A stretch of DNA of 50,414 nucleotides, from NCBI GenBank assembly GCA_030123675.1, contig JASJYH010000008.1, positions 1 through 50,414 on the forward strand. Direction: 5' to 3'. Source of the stretch: Anaerolineae bacterium (GTDB taxonomy: Bacteria; Chloroflexota; Anaerolineae; Anaerolineales; Villigracilaceae). Shown here one piece after another: positions 24,101-32,806 of this stretch (position 1 is the stretch's first letter; every line of letters starts with the position of its first letter). The notes under the pieces are model-generated. The model did no database searches and was not told the DNA's origin. It saw only the letters and a list, made by a program, of their open reading frames with translations. A program made the position numbers and the translations under genes.

Positions 24101-25696
24101 ATGTCTAATCAACATCATATTACAGACGATTTGGAAACCTTGTTAGACGTCCTTCCTACAAACATACGCCATGCCGTTGAGAAGATCAACGATAGTGACA
24201 ACTTGCTGGAAATAATTCTGGACCTTGGCCGAGTGCCAACAGCGCGCTTCGTTGAACAAGAAATCGTATTACGCGATATCGAAATCACACGCGAAGAAAT
24301 TGATATTGTCGACAATCACATCGGTTCTTTTGATGCCGATAACCGCGCAGGCCTGGAACGAACGCTACATCGCATCTCAGCCATCCGAAATCGATTAGGG
24401 ACCATTGTTGGCCTAACACTCCGAGTTGGACGTGCCGTGTATGGCACAATAGACATCGTCGAGGATATCATCCAGTCGGGCAAGTCCCTACTTATTTTGG
24501 GCCGTCCTGGCGTGGGCAAGACTACGCTTTTGCGAGAAGCGGCTCGCGTATTAGCCGGGTCAAAGCGCGTCATAATCGTGGATACATCCAATGAAATTGG
24601 CGGCGATGGTGATGTACCGCATCCTGCTGTTGGCAAGGCGCGCCGAATGCAAGTGCGTGAGCCTATGCATCAGCATGAGGTCATGATAGAGGCAGTCGAA
24701 AACCACAACCCCGAAGTTATCGTCATCGACGAGATCGGACGTGAGCTGGAAGCCTTGGCCGCCCGTACTATCGCTGAGCGCGGTGTCCAGTTGATCGGGA
24801 CAGCGCATGGCAATACCCTTGAAAATCTATTTCTCAATCCCACGTTATCTGACCTTGTTGGTGGTATAGAAGCTGTCACACTGTCCGACGAAGAAGCACG
24901 TCGGCGAGGCACACAGAAAACGGTGCTCGAGCGTCGGGCTCCGCCGACATTTGATGTGTTGATTGAGATTCAAAATCGCGATCGATTTGCAGTCCACAAA
25001 GACATAATGACTGCTGTGGACCAGCTACTGCGCGGATTTCCTGTACAAGCAGAGATTCGGATGCGAGATACTGACGGGCAGATTAAGATCGAAAAAGGGG
25101 TACCAGCCCTAAAGTCCCGAATTGAAACGAATGGAAAAAAGGTTCGGGGCGGACGTAAGCCTGCTAAGGCTTCCGATAAATCCAGTCAAGCCTCAAAGTT
25201 TGATCTCACTATGGTCTCTAGCACGAAATTACAGACCATCCGAATATATCCTTATGGTGTAGCCCGTAATCGCCTTATACAGGCTGCCAAACGCCTAAGC
25301 GTGCCGGCTGTGGTAGTGCGGGAGGCAGGCGATGCAGATGCGTTGGTAACTTTGCGCTCTTATTATCGCAATCGACAACGGACAGTGGTAAACGCTGAAA
25401 ATCGCGGCATGCCAATTTATGTTTTACGCTCCAATACGGTCAATCAAATGGAGCAATTTCTTAGTGATCTGTTCAATATTTCTTCCATACAAACTTCCTC
25501 AAACGAATTGGACGATGCCAGGCAACAAACGCAGCAAGCTATTCAAGGTGTGCTAAATGGTGAGCGCTGGGTGGACCTGCCGCCAGGCCCTTCGCTTGTA
25601 CGCCGTTTACAACACGAAATGGCCCGCTCGGCAGAATTGACCTCACACTCGTATGGTAAAGAGCCGCGCCGCCATGTGCGTATATTCCGGGAGTAG
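24101..25696 (+). CDS. AAA-type ATPase with R3H nucleic-acid-binding domain (Ycf45/SpoIIIAA-like)
   Basis: 531-residue predicted single-strand nucleic-acid-binding ATPase. An N-terminal helical region of about 115 residues precedes the ATPase core with Walker A GRPGVGKTT (134-142), Walker B EVIVIDEIGRELEA and a sensor-type HGNTLENL. The region 365-460 holds a small alpha/beta domain (RIYPYGVARNRLIQAAKRLS). An R3H domain closes the chain (PPGPSLVRRLQHEMARSAEL, then GKEPRRHVRIF). The architecture matches proteins called R3H-domain AAA ATPases in Chloroflexota, cyanobacteria and plastids (Ycf45). The exact role is unknown. tmk follows 62 bp downstream. Confidence 0.85.
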   Translation: MSNQHHITDDLETLLDVLPTNIRHAVEKINDSDNLLEIILDLGRVPTARFVEQEIVLRDIEITREEIDIVDNHIGSFDADNRAGLERTLHRISAIRNRLGTIVGLTLRVGRAVYGTIDIVEDIIQSGKSLLILGRPGVGKTTLLREAARVLAGSKRVIIVDTSNEIGGDGDVPHPAVGKARRMQVREPMHQHEVMIEAVENHNPEVIVIDEIGRELEALAARTIAERGVQLIGTAHGNTLENLFLNPTLSDLVGGIEAVTLSDEEARRRGTQKTVLERRAPPTFDVLIEIQNRDRFAVHKDIMTAVDQLLRGFPVQAEIRMRDTDGQIKIEKGVPALKSRIETNGKKVRGGRKPAKASDKSSQASKFDLTMVSSTKLQTIRIYPYGVARNRLIQAAKRLSVPAVVVREAGDADALVTLRSYYRNRQRTVVNAENRGMPIYVLRSNTVNQMEQFLSDLFNISSIQTSSNELDDARQQTQQAIQGVLNGERWVDLPPGPSLVRRLQHEMARSAELTSHSYGKEPRRHVRIFRE

Positions 25697-25758
25697 CTGT
25701 CAAGAGAGAAGTAGTGAGTAGACCGCGCCCCCATCCTTTATCCTCTGCCCTCTAACCT

Positions 25759-26370
25759 ATGTTCATTACTCTCGAAGGCCCCGAAGGCTCCGGCAAGACC
25801 TCTCACATCCCCTCGCTAGTTGAATACCTGCGTGAAAAAGGGTATCGTGTGTTTCCAACTCGCGAACCAGGTGGGACGTCGATCGGCGAGCAGATCCGAG
25901 AGGTGATTCATGAATTAAAAAACGCCGAGATGCACCCGATCACGGAGACATTACTCTACCAGGCTGCGCGTGCTCAAATTGTGGAAGAGGTGATTCGTCC
26001 TAGGCTAGAGACGGGCGAGATCGTGGTCTCCGACAGATATGCCGACTCAACAGTCGCTTATCAGGGCTACGGCCATCAACAGAATATTGATGAAGTTCAT
26101 GCGTTGATTAGTTATGCTACCGGTGAGTTAATACCAGATTTAACTATATTGCTTGATCTTCAGGTTGAAATTGGTCTGCAGCGCAAGCAAAATGCTGATG
26201 AGTGGAATCGATTGGATGCTTACACAGTTGAATTTCATCAACGCGTTCGTGCAGGTTATTTAGAGATGGTCAAGCAAAATCCAAATCGATGGGCGGTGAT
26301 AGATGCTGGTAAGGATTGGAAAATAGTGCAAGAAGAAATAAGGAAAATAATTTTAGATAAGTTAAGATAA
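25759..26370 (+). CDS. tmk: Thymidylate kinase
   Basis: Phosphorylates dTMP to dTDP using ATP. The 203-residue protein has P-loop EGPEGSGKTSH, substrate motif FPTREPGGTSIGEQIREV, SDRYADSTVAYQGYG (DRY/F motif) and the LID region EIGLQRKQNADEWNRLDAY. The LID region carries no Arg-rich stretch of the E. coli type, so catalysis probably uses the P-loop arginine-type arrangement of other bacteria. Its length is typical. It lies next to the R3H ATPase, possibly on the same transcript. Confidence 0.94.
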   Translation: MFITLEGPEGSGKTSHIPSLVEYLREKGYRVFPTREPGGTSIGEQIREVIHELKNAEMHPITETLLYQAARAQIVEEVIRPRLETGEIVVSDRYADSTVAYQGYGHQQNIDEVHALISYATGELIPDLTILLDLQVEIGLQRKQNADEWNRLDAYTVEFHQRVRAGYLEMVKQNPNRWAVIDAGKDWKIVQEEIRKIILDKLR

Positions 26371-26568
26371 CCCAAAAGCTGCCAAGAAGATATTAAAAGC
26401 ATCAAACCCTTCTAAATAAATGCTTATTCTTTTCCAGCATAGTCACAAGCTGTTTGCAGTACAAGTTTCGAATGTACACTTTCACTACACGAGGTAGAGC
26501 TTATCCCAATACTATTGAGCCATTTCGTGGCTTAAGGAACCTGTTATACTTGTTGCGCTGCGATAAAT

Positions 26569-27870
26569 ATGAGTATTCTCGTGTCTCCCTTATCAACTAA
26601 AAATGACAATAATGAGACCTTTGAGGAACGTTTAGATGGTCTATATGAGGAGCTGGCCCTAGCTCTAAAATGGGAGCGCCCATCCATTTTGCTCGCAATT
26701 TATGAATCAGAGAATGTTCGCAGAATTGCTGAAAGCTCGCTCGAGGCTCGTTTGGAAGATTTAGGGCAGGTGGTTCATAATTATCGGATTGACAGTAAAA
26801 ATTTTGATGTTCCATTGGCATTAGCAGCTCATCCTGATCGGGCAAATACAGTTTTCTTTGTAACCAATCTCAAGTGGGGAGGCGGTAAAGGTGGATATAA
26901 TGCTTTTCGAGCTTTAAATCTACGCCGCGAATTATTTGTTGACTATCAGATCCGTATGATTTTATGGTTAACGATATCAGAGTCTGCCAATCTCCCAAAA
27001 CGTGCACCAGATTTCTGGGCGTTCCGTCATGGTGTGTATGAGTTTACTGGGTATACAGAGCAGGCAGATACAGAGTTAAACAAACAAACCTTGTTATGGA
27101 ATGAGCAAGTGCTGGGGGTTACAGAAGATGATTTAGAGCCTAAAATTTCTTATCGGGAAAATTTACTAAGTCAATTTCCAGAGGGTAACGAAGCTCTTAT
27201 GTCGCGTGCCGAAACTCAATATGAACTAGCGTATTTGTATTGGAGAAAAGGTGAAACTCTTATGAGCTTAAAGCTCATAGAATCTGGATTGAAAACAGGA
27301 GAAAAACTTATACCAAGCTTATTTGCTAAATTTCTTATAGGCAGAGGGATCATTCAATATGAATCTGGGGAAATAGAGAAAGCAGTTGATGCGTTTCAGC
27401 GTGCAATTAATCTCCAACAAGAGAACGCCACAGCATATGCAAATCTGGCAATTATTCAGCATTCATTAGATAATTCCGAAAAAGCTATCACCTATGCTGA
27501 AAAGGCTGTTGAATATTCTCCTACTGCAACCAACACCTGGATGATTTTAGGAAACATATATTATGAGCTGGGTAATTTGGAAGAAGCAAAAAATGTATTT
27601 TTAAATGCTGTGAAATTTGATTCAAAAAATATAAAAGCATGGAACTTTTTGGGCAATAGTTATTTTGCGCAGAATCATTCACAAATGGCCATTCGTGCTT
27701 TCCGTAAGGCGACAAAGATCGATCCCTTTAATATAGAGGCGTGGCTAAATCTGAGTACAGTTTATGAAGTTTTAGGTCGGATCAAAGAAGCAAAACAAAC
27801 CTATGATAAAGTCATAGAATTAAATCCTAGTAATAGGCAAGCTCTGGTTTTCTTAAAAAACTTAAATTGA
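26569..27870 (+). CDS. TPR-repeat protein with unusual N-terminal domain
   Basis: 433 residues. Residues 1-170 form a globular alpha/beta domain I cannot assign firmly. It contains WERPSILLAIYESENVRRIA, DRANTVFFVTNLKWGGGKGG, ALNLRRELFVDYQIRMILWL and RAPDFWAFRHGVYEF. The alternating strands and the 'conserved hydrophobic strand, then PDFWAFR' text resemble an NTPase-like domain without a P-loop, seen on TPR proteins of Chloroflexota. Residues 200-430 carry about six TPR units, such as AYANLAIIQHSLDNSEKAIT and AWNFLGNSYFAQNHSQMAIR. It begins a same-strand group with the kinase, regulator, MraZ-like, NTPase and other TPR genes. Confidence 0.75.
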   Translation: MSILVSPLSTKNDNNETFEERLDGLYEELALALKWERPSILLAIYESENVRRIAESSLEARLEDLGQVVHNYRIDSKNFDVPLALAAHPDRANTVFFVTNLKWGGGKGGYNAFRALNLRRELFVDYQIRMILWLTISESANLPKRAPDFWAFRHGVYEFTGYTEQADTELNKQTLLWNEQVLGVTEDDLEPKISYRENLLSQFPEGNEALMSRAETQYELAYLYWRKGETLMSLKLIESGLKTGEKLIPSLFAKFLIGRGIIQYESGEIEKAVDAFQRAINLQQENATAYANLAIIQHSLDNSEKAITYAEKAVEYSPTATNTWMILGNIYYELGNLEEAKNVFLNAVKFDSKNIKAWNFLGNSYFAQNHSQMAIRAFRKATKIDPFNIEAWLNLSTVYEVLGRIKEAKQTYDKVIELNPSNRQALVFLKNLN

Positions 27871-27938
27871 AAAATTACAGTTGGATACTCAGTTCCCTGA
27901 AAAATGATAAAGGTAGTACCAAGTAAGCTGCTAATGCT

Positions 27939-30098
27939 ATGGATATTTCTTATTTCCGAATATCAATTGATGTTATAGCACTAGCTGCTAGCGCATTTAT
28001 ATTATTTAACTCATCGTGGAGGCAGCCACGGATGAGATATCCCAGCCTAGTTTTATTTGGCTTGTCATTGTTTATTTATGCAGTTTCTTCTATCTTTATT
28101 TCATTAAATGTTTTTCCCAATAAAACCTTTTGGTTAGGTTTGCTTGTTTTGGGGGCCACACTATTACCAGTAAGTATTGTATTGATCTCTTTGGAATATA
28201 CTCAAAATAGATATTGGCTTTCAACGCGTATGAGTGTGTTGTTTGTGATATTGGCTACAATTTATTTCCTGCTGTTAGGGTTTGCTTATTCAGGATTTTC
28301 AGGTCAACAAGCCTCTTACTTTGAAGACCGCGGTTCATTCATTGTAAATTTATATTCTAATAGTCTATTATTCGTTGGATTTTTTATTGCACTGCGTAAA
28401 TTTCGTAGTGAGATAACATATCAAAGTAAGTTGTATGCAATAATATTGGTCAGCATTGCTTTTCCCCTTTTAGCAAGCGTAGTTAATTTGAGTGGGGTTT
28501 CTAACCATTTAGATGCTGATTTGATGATGGTGGCCTATTTATTAACAGCTATGGTTATTTTGATTGGGTTCAATCAAAAACAAGTGAACGTTTATCCAAT
28601 CGAACGAAAACTTGCCATAGAATCGATGAATGACGGCTGGATGATATTGGATGCTTATGATTATGTGATTGATGTGAACGCATCTGTTGAGAAGACGCTG
28701 AGATCTCCAAGGAAAGAAATCATCAACCAACCTGTAAAAAAAGTATTGAAAAACTGGGAAGAACTTGTTTACAATATTGATTCAGAGGAATTTTTTTTTA
28801 ATGGAAGCATAAAGGATAAAAAAGAACAAAGAAATTATTCTATTCGTCTCACCGAGCTTAGGAGCAATTCCGGAGATGTAATAGGCAAATTACTCCTCTG
28901 GCGAGATGTTACAGAACAAAAAAGAGCCACAGAAGCAAAACAAAGAGCTCGCGACGAGTTGTTTATTTTGCTTCAATCGATCATGAATGCATCAAGTCAC
29001 GTATTTGATTTAGATGAATTTCTTAACGAAGCCATATACCAAATAGTTTATGCATTTCGGAGTCAATATTGCGTTATCCACTTAAATGACGACCGTGAAA
29101 CAAATCAAGAAAATCCCGGCCTAAATGTGGCAGCTCATTATGGTCTTTTGGAAGGCTTGGATGAGACAATTACACCCTTCGTAGAAAAAATTAACATGTA
29201 CGAGCTATTTAATGAGAAATCGGACCCGGTTCTCATTAGTAATATTGAACAGAGCAAATATTTTAAGGGAATAGACCCACTAGAATCTCCCATCTGTTTG
29301 GTAGTAGCACCTATGATAATAAAAAAGCGATTAATCGGTGCAATCGCATTAGCAAGAGAGGCGGAAAATATATATTCGAAAGATGAAATTACGCGGGTTA
29401 TTGTAGTTGCAGATGAAATGGCATCATTTATTCAAAGTGATCGCAGGCGACAAATAAATATCGCTTCTCAGGAGCGGAAGCACATTGTCCGTGATTTGCA
29501 CGACTCGATAAGCCAAAATCTATATGGATTATTAGCCTTAACCGAGGTTGCTCAAGCAGCCGTTGAATCTGGTTCTCCCCTTAAATCGTTACAATATTTA
29601 CCAAAAATTGGTGAGAGTGCTCGTCAGGCGATGAGGGAAATGAGACTATTTCTCTACCAGTTACAGCCAGTTAAATTAGAGCAGGAAGGTCTTGTGGCGG
29701 TATTGCATCATAGATTGTCTGCTGTAGAAGGCAGAGCAAATATCAAAGCTAGGTTTATAGCGGACGAAGATATCTCATTAGCTTCTCATCAAGAACTGGC
29801 TTTGTACTATATAGCTCAAGAAGCACTAAATAATGTGCTAAAACATGCGAGACCAAAATCTGTAACAATCTATTTAAGAGTAGATAACCGGAGGGTTACA
29901 CTTGAAATAGTGGATGATGGCATTGGATTTAATTTGGGATTAATTGATTCGGGCGGGTTAGGATTAGGTAATATGCAAGAGCGCGCCATTCAAGCAGGCG
30001 GCACGTGTAAAATTGTATCGGAGCCTGGACAAGGAACCAGAATCATCGTTGAGATAGAAGATGACAGGCGATATCTACGTACTTACGAAAGGTATTAG
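27939..30098 (+). CDS. Sensor histidine kinase: 7TM-PAS-GAF-HisKA_3-HATPase
   Basis: A 719-residue membrane sensor of the NarX/DegS class. Residues 1-215 have seven hydrophobic spans (N7TM-type input). A PAS domain (about 225-330, LAIESMNDGWMILDAYDYVI) and a GAF domain (about 345-500) follow. The HisKA_3 region has the phospho-acceptor His521 in RKHIVRDLHDSISQNLYG. The ATP-binding domain shows the N-box YYIAQEALNNVLKHA, G1 VDDGIGF and G2 GGLGLGNMQERA. All catalytic features are intact. The response regulator starts two bases after the stop, so they form a two-component pair. The signal is unknown. Confidence 0.92.
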   Translation: MDISYFRISIDVIALAASAFILFNSSWRQPRMRYPSLVLFGLSLFIYAVSSIFISLNVFPNKTFWLGLLVLGATLLPVSIVLISLEYTQNRYWLSTRMSVLFVILATIYFLLLGFAYSGFSGQQASYFEDRGSFIVNLYSNSLLFVGFFIALRKFRSEITYQSKLYAIILVSIAFPLLASVVNLSGVSNHLDADLMMVAYLLTAMVILIGFNQKQVNVYPIERKLAIESMNDGWMILDAYDYVIDVNASVEKTLRSPRKEIINQPVKKVLKNWEELVYNIDSEEFFFNGSIKDKKEQRNYSIRLTELRSNSGDVIGKLLLWRDVTEQKRATEAKQRARDELFILLQSIMNASSHVFDLDEFLNEAIYQIVYAFRSQYCVIHLNDDRETNQENPGLNVAAHYGLLEGLDETITPFVEKINMYELFNEKSDPVLISNIEQSKYFKGIDPLESPICLVVAPMIIKKRLIGAIALAREAENIYSKDEITRVIVVADEMASFIQSDRRRQINIASQERKHIVRDLHDSISQNLYGLLALTEVAQAAVESGSPLKSLQYLPKIGESARQAMREMRLFLYQLQPVKLEQEGLVAVLHHRLSAVEGRANIKARFIADEDISLASHQELALYYIAQEALNNVLKHARPKSVTIYLRVDNRRVTLEIVDDGIGFNLGLIDSGGLGLGNMQERAIQAGGTCKIVSEPGQGTRIIVEIEDDRRYLRTYERY

Positions 30099-30100
30099 CT

Positions 30101-30757
30101 ATGAAAAATATTCGTGTTGTAATTGCAGAAGATCAAACTGTTGTCCGCGAAGGCTTCGCGGCAATGTTATCTTTTGAATCAGACATTGAGGTTGTGGGGC
30201 AGGCCAATGACGGTATCCAGGCGCTGGCCAAGATAAAAAAATTAAAACCAGATGTGCTTCTGCTTGATCTAAAAATGCCTGTACAAGGTGGTTTAGAAAC
30301 CATTCCAATAGTTATAGAACAAACACCAGAAGTTCGTATTTTGGTTCTAACCAGTTTTGACGAGGGAGAAACTATATATGAGGCGATCAAAGCTGGGGCT
30401 TTAGGATATATGTTGAAAGATTGTACAAAAAATCAATTGGTGAAAGCAATACGTGAAGTAGCCAGAGGCGAGGCCTTTCTAGAACCTTCTATCGCTATGA
30501 AAATGATTAGCGAGATTAATAATCCAAAAGAAGTTATGTATACAACTTCTCCGCTTACTCCCCGTGAATTAGAAACCTTAAAACTTATCGCTCGTGGACT
30601 TAGCAATCAAGAAATTGCAGCCGAACTCGTTGTACACGAGAGAACTATTGCGAAATATGTAAGCAATATTCTAAATAAATTGCATTTGGCAAATCGCACA
30701 CAAGCAGCCTTATATGCACTGCAAGAGGGTATAACCAAGCTACCAAAAGAAAGATAA
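30101..30757 (+). CDS. NarL/FixJ-type response regulator
   Basis: A 218-residue transcription factor with a receiver domain (acidic pocket EDQ at the start, phospho-acceptor Asp56 in DVLLLDLKMP, Thr/Ser in ILVLTSFDEGE, and Lys in GYMLKDCTKN) and a LuxR-type HTH (LTPRELETLKLIARGLSNQE, then ERTIAKYVSNILNKL). It directly follows its kinase. A dyad 86 bp past its stop, ahead of the MraZ-like gene, is a candidate binding site. Confidence 0.94.
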   Translation: MKNIRVVIAEDQTVVREGFAAMLSFESDIEVVGQANDGIQALAKIKKLKPDVLLLDLKMPVQGGLETIPIVIEQTPEVRILVLTSFDEGETIYEAIKAGALGYMLKDCTKNQLVKAIREVARGEAFLEPSIAMKMISEINNPKEVMYTTSPLTPRELETLKLIARGLSNQEIAAELVVHERTIAKYVSNILNKLHLANRTQAALYALQEGITKLPKER

Positions 30758-30842
30758 AGCCTCTTCCCACAAGGTCTCCTATATAATTGGCTGGGTAATT
30801 GGAAGTATTCAAATCCGGCCTTTTGAATTTTAATAACTCAAA

Positions 30843-30898
30843 TGGTCATAAATGACCATGCCACTGCCATGAATGTTATTTTAAAGTCGGTCATAAAT
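30843..30898 (+). promoter_or_regulatory. Dyad TGGTCAT-AA-ATGACCA plus repeated half site
   Basis: A 16-bp palindrome, TGGTCATAAATGACCA (30843-30858), lies between the response regulator gene and the MraZ-like gene. The left half, GGTCATAAAT, is repeated at 30889-30898, 45 bp downstream. NarL-type regulators bind such inverted heptamers, and the MraZ-like protein could also act here. No textbook MraZ box (TGGGN repeats) was found. Confidence 0.45.
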
Positions 30899-30996
30899 CT
30901 CAATAAAACAACTACTTATTTAGATATCTTTTGGGGAAACAAGTCCATATAATGTTCTTACGCAAAAAGTTATCAAATTTGCAATGTGGAAAGCAG

Positions 30997-31434
30997 ATGC
31001 TATTAGGTCAACATAACCTTTTTATTGATGAGCAAGCCAATATTAAACTTTCTGAAAGCATACGTGGTTTTTATTCTGAGGGCGCGTACATCACCCAAGG
31101 TTTTGATAGAAATCTACTTTTGCTTACAGAGCAAGCCTTTTTGGTCATTGTAAATAAATTAAAGACATTGAATATAGCCGACCCCTTGGCTAGATTGTTA
31201 CTACGTTTGATCATGGGTTCTGCTTCTGAAATTAAATTTGATGCATCTGGGCGTATCAAAATTCCACAACGATTACAAGATATTGCCGATATTCATTCAG
31301 ATATAGTGATTGTTGGGCAAGGTGATTATTGTGAAATTTGGTCACAAGAAAATTGGATTAATCAAGAAAGCATTTTACACAATCAACAAGATAACTCTGA
31401 TCGCTTTGCCAGCCTGAACTTGAATATGGAATAA
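30997..31434 (+). CDS. MraZ-like (SpoVT/AbrB-fold) DNA-binding protein outside the dcw cluster
   Basis: The chosen ATG (30997) follows GGAAAG and gives 145 residues, the usual MraZ length; in-frame starts at 30952 (ATG) and 30931 (TTG) would be longer. Both AbrB-type swapped-hairpin halves are visible: MLLGQHNLFIDEQANIKLSE with the strand AYITQGFDRNLLLL, and EIKFDASGRIKIPQRLQDIA with IVIVGQGDYCEIWSQENW. MraZ normally heads the cell-wall/division cluster and represses it. Here the neighbours are an NTPase, TPR genes and a two-component system, and no mraW or ftsL is near, so it is an orphan paralogue. Confidence 0.8.
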   Translation: MLLGQHNLFIDEQANIKLSESIRGFYSEGAYITQGFDRNLLLLTEQAFLVIVNKLKTLNIADPLARLLLRLIMGSASEIKFDASGRIKIPQRLQDIADIHSDIVIVGQGDYCEIWSQENWINQESILHNQQDNSDRFASLNLNME

Positions 31435-31482
31435 CGACACGTGAACACACCGAGTCTTAAAATATTGTTTGATGAGGACCAA

Positions 31483-32745
31483 ATGAGCAAATTTGATTAC
31501 ATTGTTGCAAAAGATTTTGATCGTGCCTGGTTGAATTTTGAACTTGATTTGCCTCTTAAACCGGGTAAAAATGGTCAAACAAATCCATTCTATGTTAATC
31601 GACCAGGTAATCCAATTGCGGAATTAACCGATGCACTATTGGCACCCTTTTTCCGGCCTCCAAAATTTTATTTTTCAGGTCATCGCGGATGTGGAAAATC
31701 AACAGAATTGTTACATATTCTTTCTAACCCCGAGATACAAAAGAAATTTTGGCCAATAAATTTCAGTATTCGCGACGAAGCGGATATCATCGATATAGAT
31801 TTTCGTGACATTCTGTTGGCTATTGGCAGCAGACTTTTTCGAACCTACCGAAAAGCGGGTGGTGAATTACCAGACCAGTTGTTAAAGGAATTGAACAGTT
31901 GGAGAGGCAAGGTCCAGAAAGAAATTAATACAACTCTCAACGGTCCAGTCTCAGAGTATGAAATTGGCGCCTCGATAGACGCTTTTTTTGTAAATGCCGG
32001 CATGAAGATGAAATTAGAACCCGCCACTCGTGTTGAATTACGCCAGGTTTTTGAAAAAGACATTACCGGCTTAATTGCAGTCATTAATAGTATTGCCGCA
32101 GCAATTTACGTACGTGAAAAACGAGTTCCCCTTATATTGATTGATGACATGGATAAACCAGAACTGAGTGCTGCAACCGCCATTTTTCATGACCAACGTG
32201 CTATAATGATGCAACCGAATTGCGCGATTGTTTACACAGTCTCCAGTGCTTTATTTTACAGCAAGGAATTTGATGCTATTCGGGATCAAGCGATTTTTCT
32301 TCCCAATATAACTTTGCATTCCCCTCGGAAACCGGATTCATATATTGAGGAAGGTTATAAAATATTATCGCGATTTGTTTCTAACCGTATGTCCCTTGAA
32401 TACATTGAAGACAAGGCACTACAAAATGCTATTACATACAGTGGGGGAGTATTTCGCGAAATGGCACGTATCATGCGATCAGCTATTGGGCGAGCCCGCC
32501 GTCAAAAAGCAGCACAAGTAACAGTACGGGATATTGATTGGGCGGCAACAGAAATCCGGAATGAATATCGAAGGATTTTAGACAAGAAAGACTTAGAACT
32601 CCTGAAAAAAATCAGCCAAACCAACCGACTTGAATACAATAATCGTTTGCAGCCGCTCATGCAGTTGTTAGCTGTTTTGGAATATCGAAATGGTGATAAC
32701 TGGTGTGATATCCATCCTGTGTTGAGGAAAATGGTTAATGCTTGA
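31483..32745 (+). CDS. P-loop NTPase, AAA/STAND-like
   Basis: 420-residue ATPase. Walker A GHRGCGKST lies at about residues 66-74 and Walker B PLILIDDMDKPE at about 217-228 with Asp221-Asp222. A helical insertion lies between them (SWRGKVQKEINTTLNGPVSE). After the core come a helical lid (YSGGVFREMARIMRSAIGRA) and a C-terminal winged-helix-like end (LLAVLEYRNGDNWCDIHPVL). GAGG five bases before ATG 31483 favours this start over an upstream GTG at 31441 with no ribosome-binding site. The layout matches ATPases that partner TPR proteins in Chloroflexota. It probably changes shape on ATP binding and passes a signal to the TPR proteins downstream. Confidence 0.8.
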   Translation: MSKFDYIVAKDFDRAWLNFELDLPLKPGKNGQTNPFYVNRPGNPIAELTDALLAPFFRPPKFYFSGHRGCGKSTELLHILSNPEIQKKFWPINFSIRDEADIIDIDFRDILLAIGSRLFRTYRKAGGELPDQLLKELNSWRGKVQKEINTTLNGPVSEYEIGASIDAFFVNAGMKMKLEPATRVELRQVFEKDITGLIAVINSIAAAIYVREKRVPLILIDDMDKPELSAATAIFHDQRAIMMQPNCAIVYTVSSALFYSKEFDAIRDQAIFLPNITLHSPRKPDSYIEEGYKILSRFVSNRMSLEYIEDKALQNAITYSGGVFREMARIMRSAIGRARRQKAAQVTVRDIDWAATEIRNEYRRILDKKDLELLKKISQTNRLEYNNRLQPLMQLLAVLEYRNGDNWCDIHPVLRKMVNA

Positions 32746-32806
32746 TGACATTTGTTGGTTGCGAAGAATTACGGCTAATTCCGTCTACGACAAAGGAGAT
32801 ATGTAA

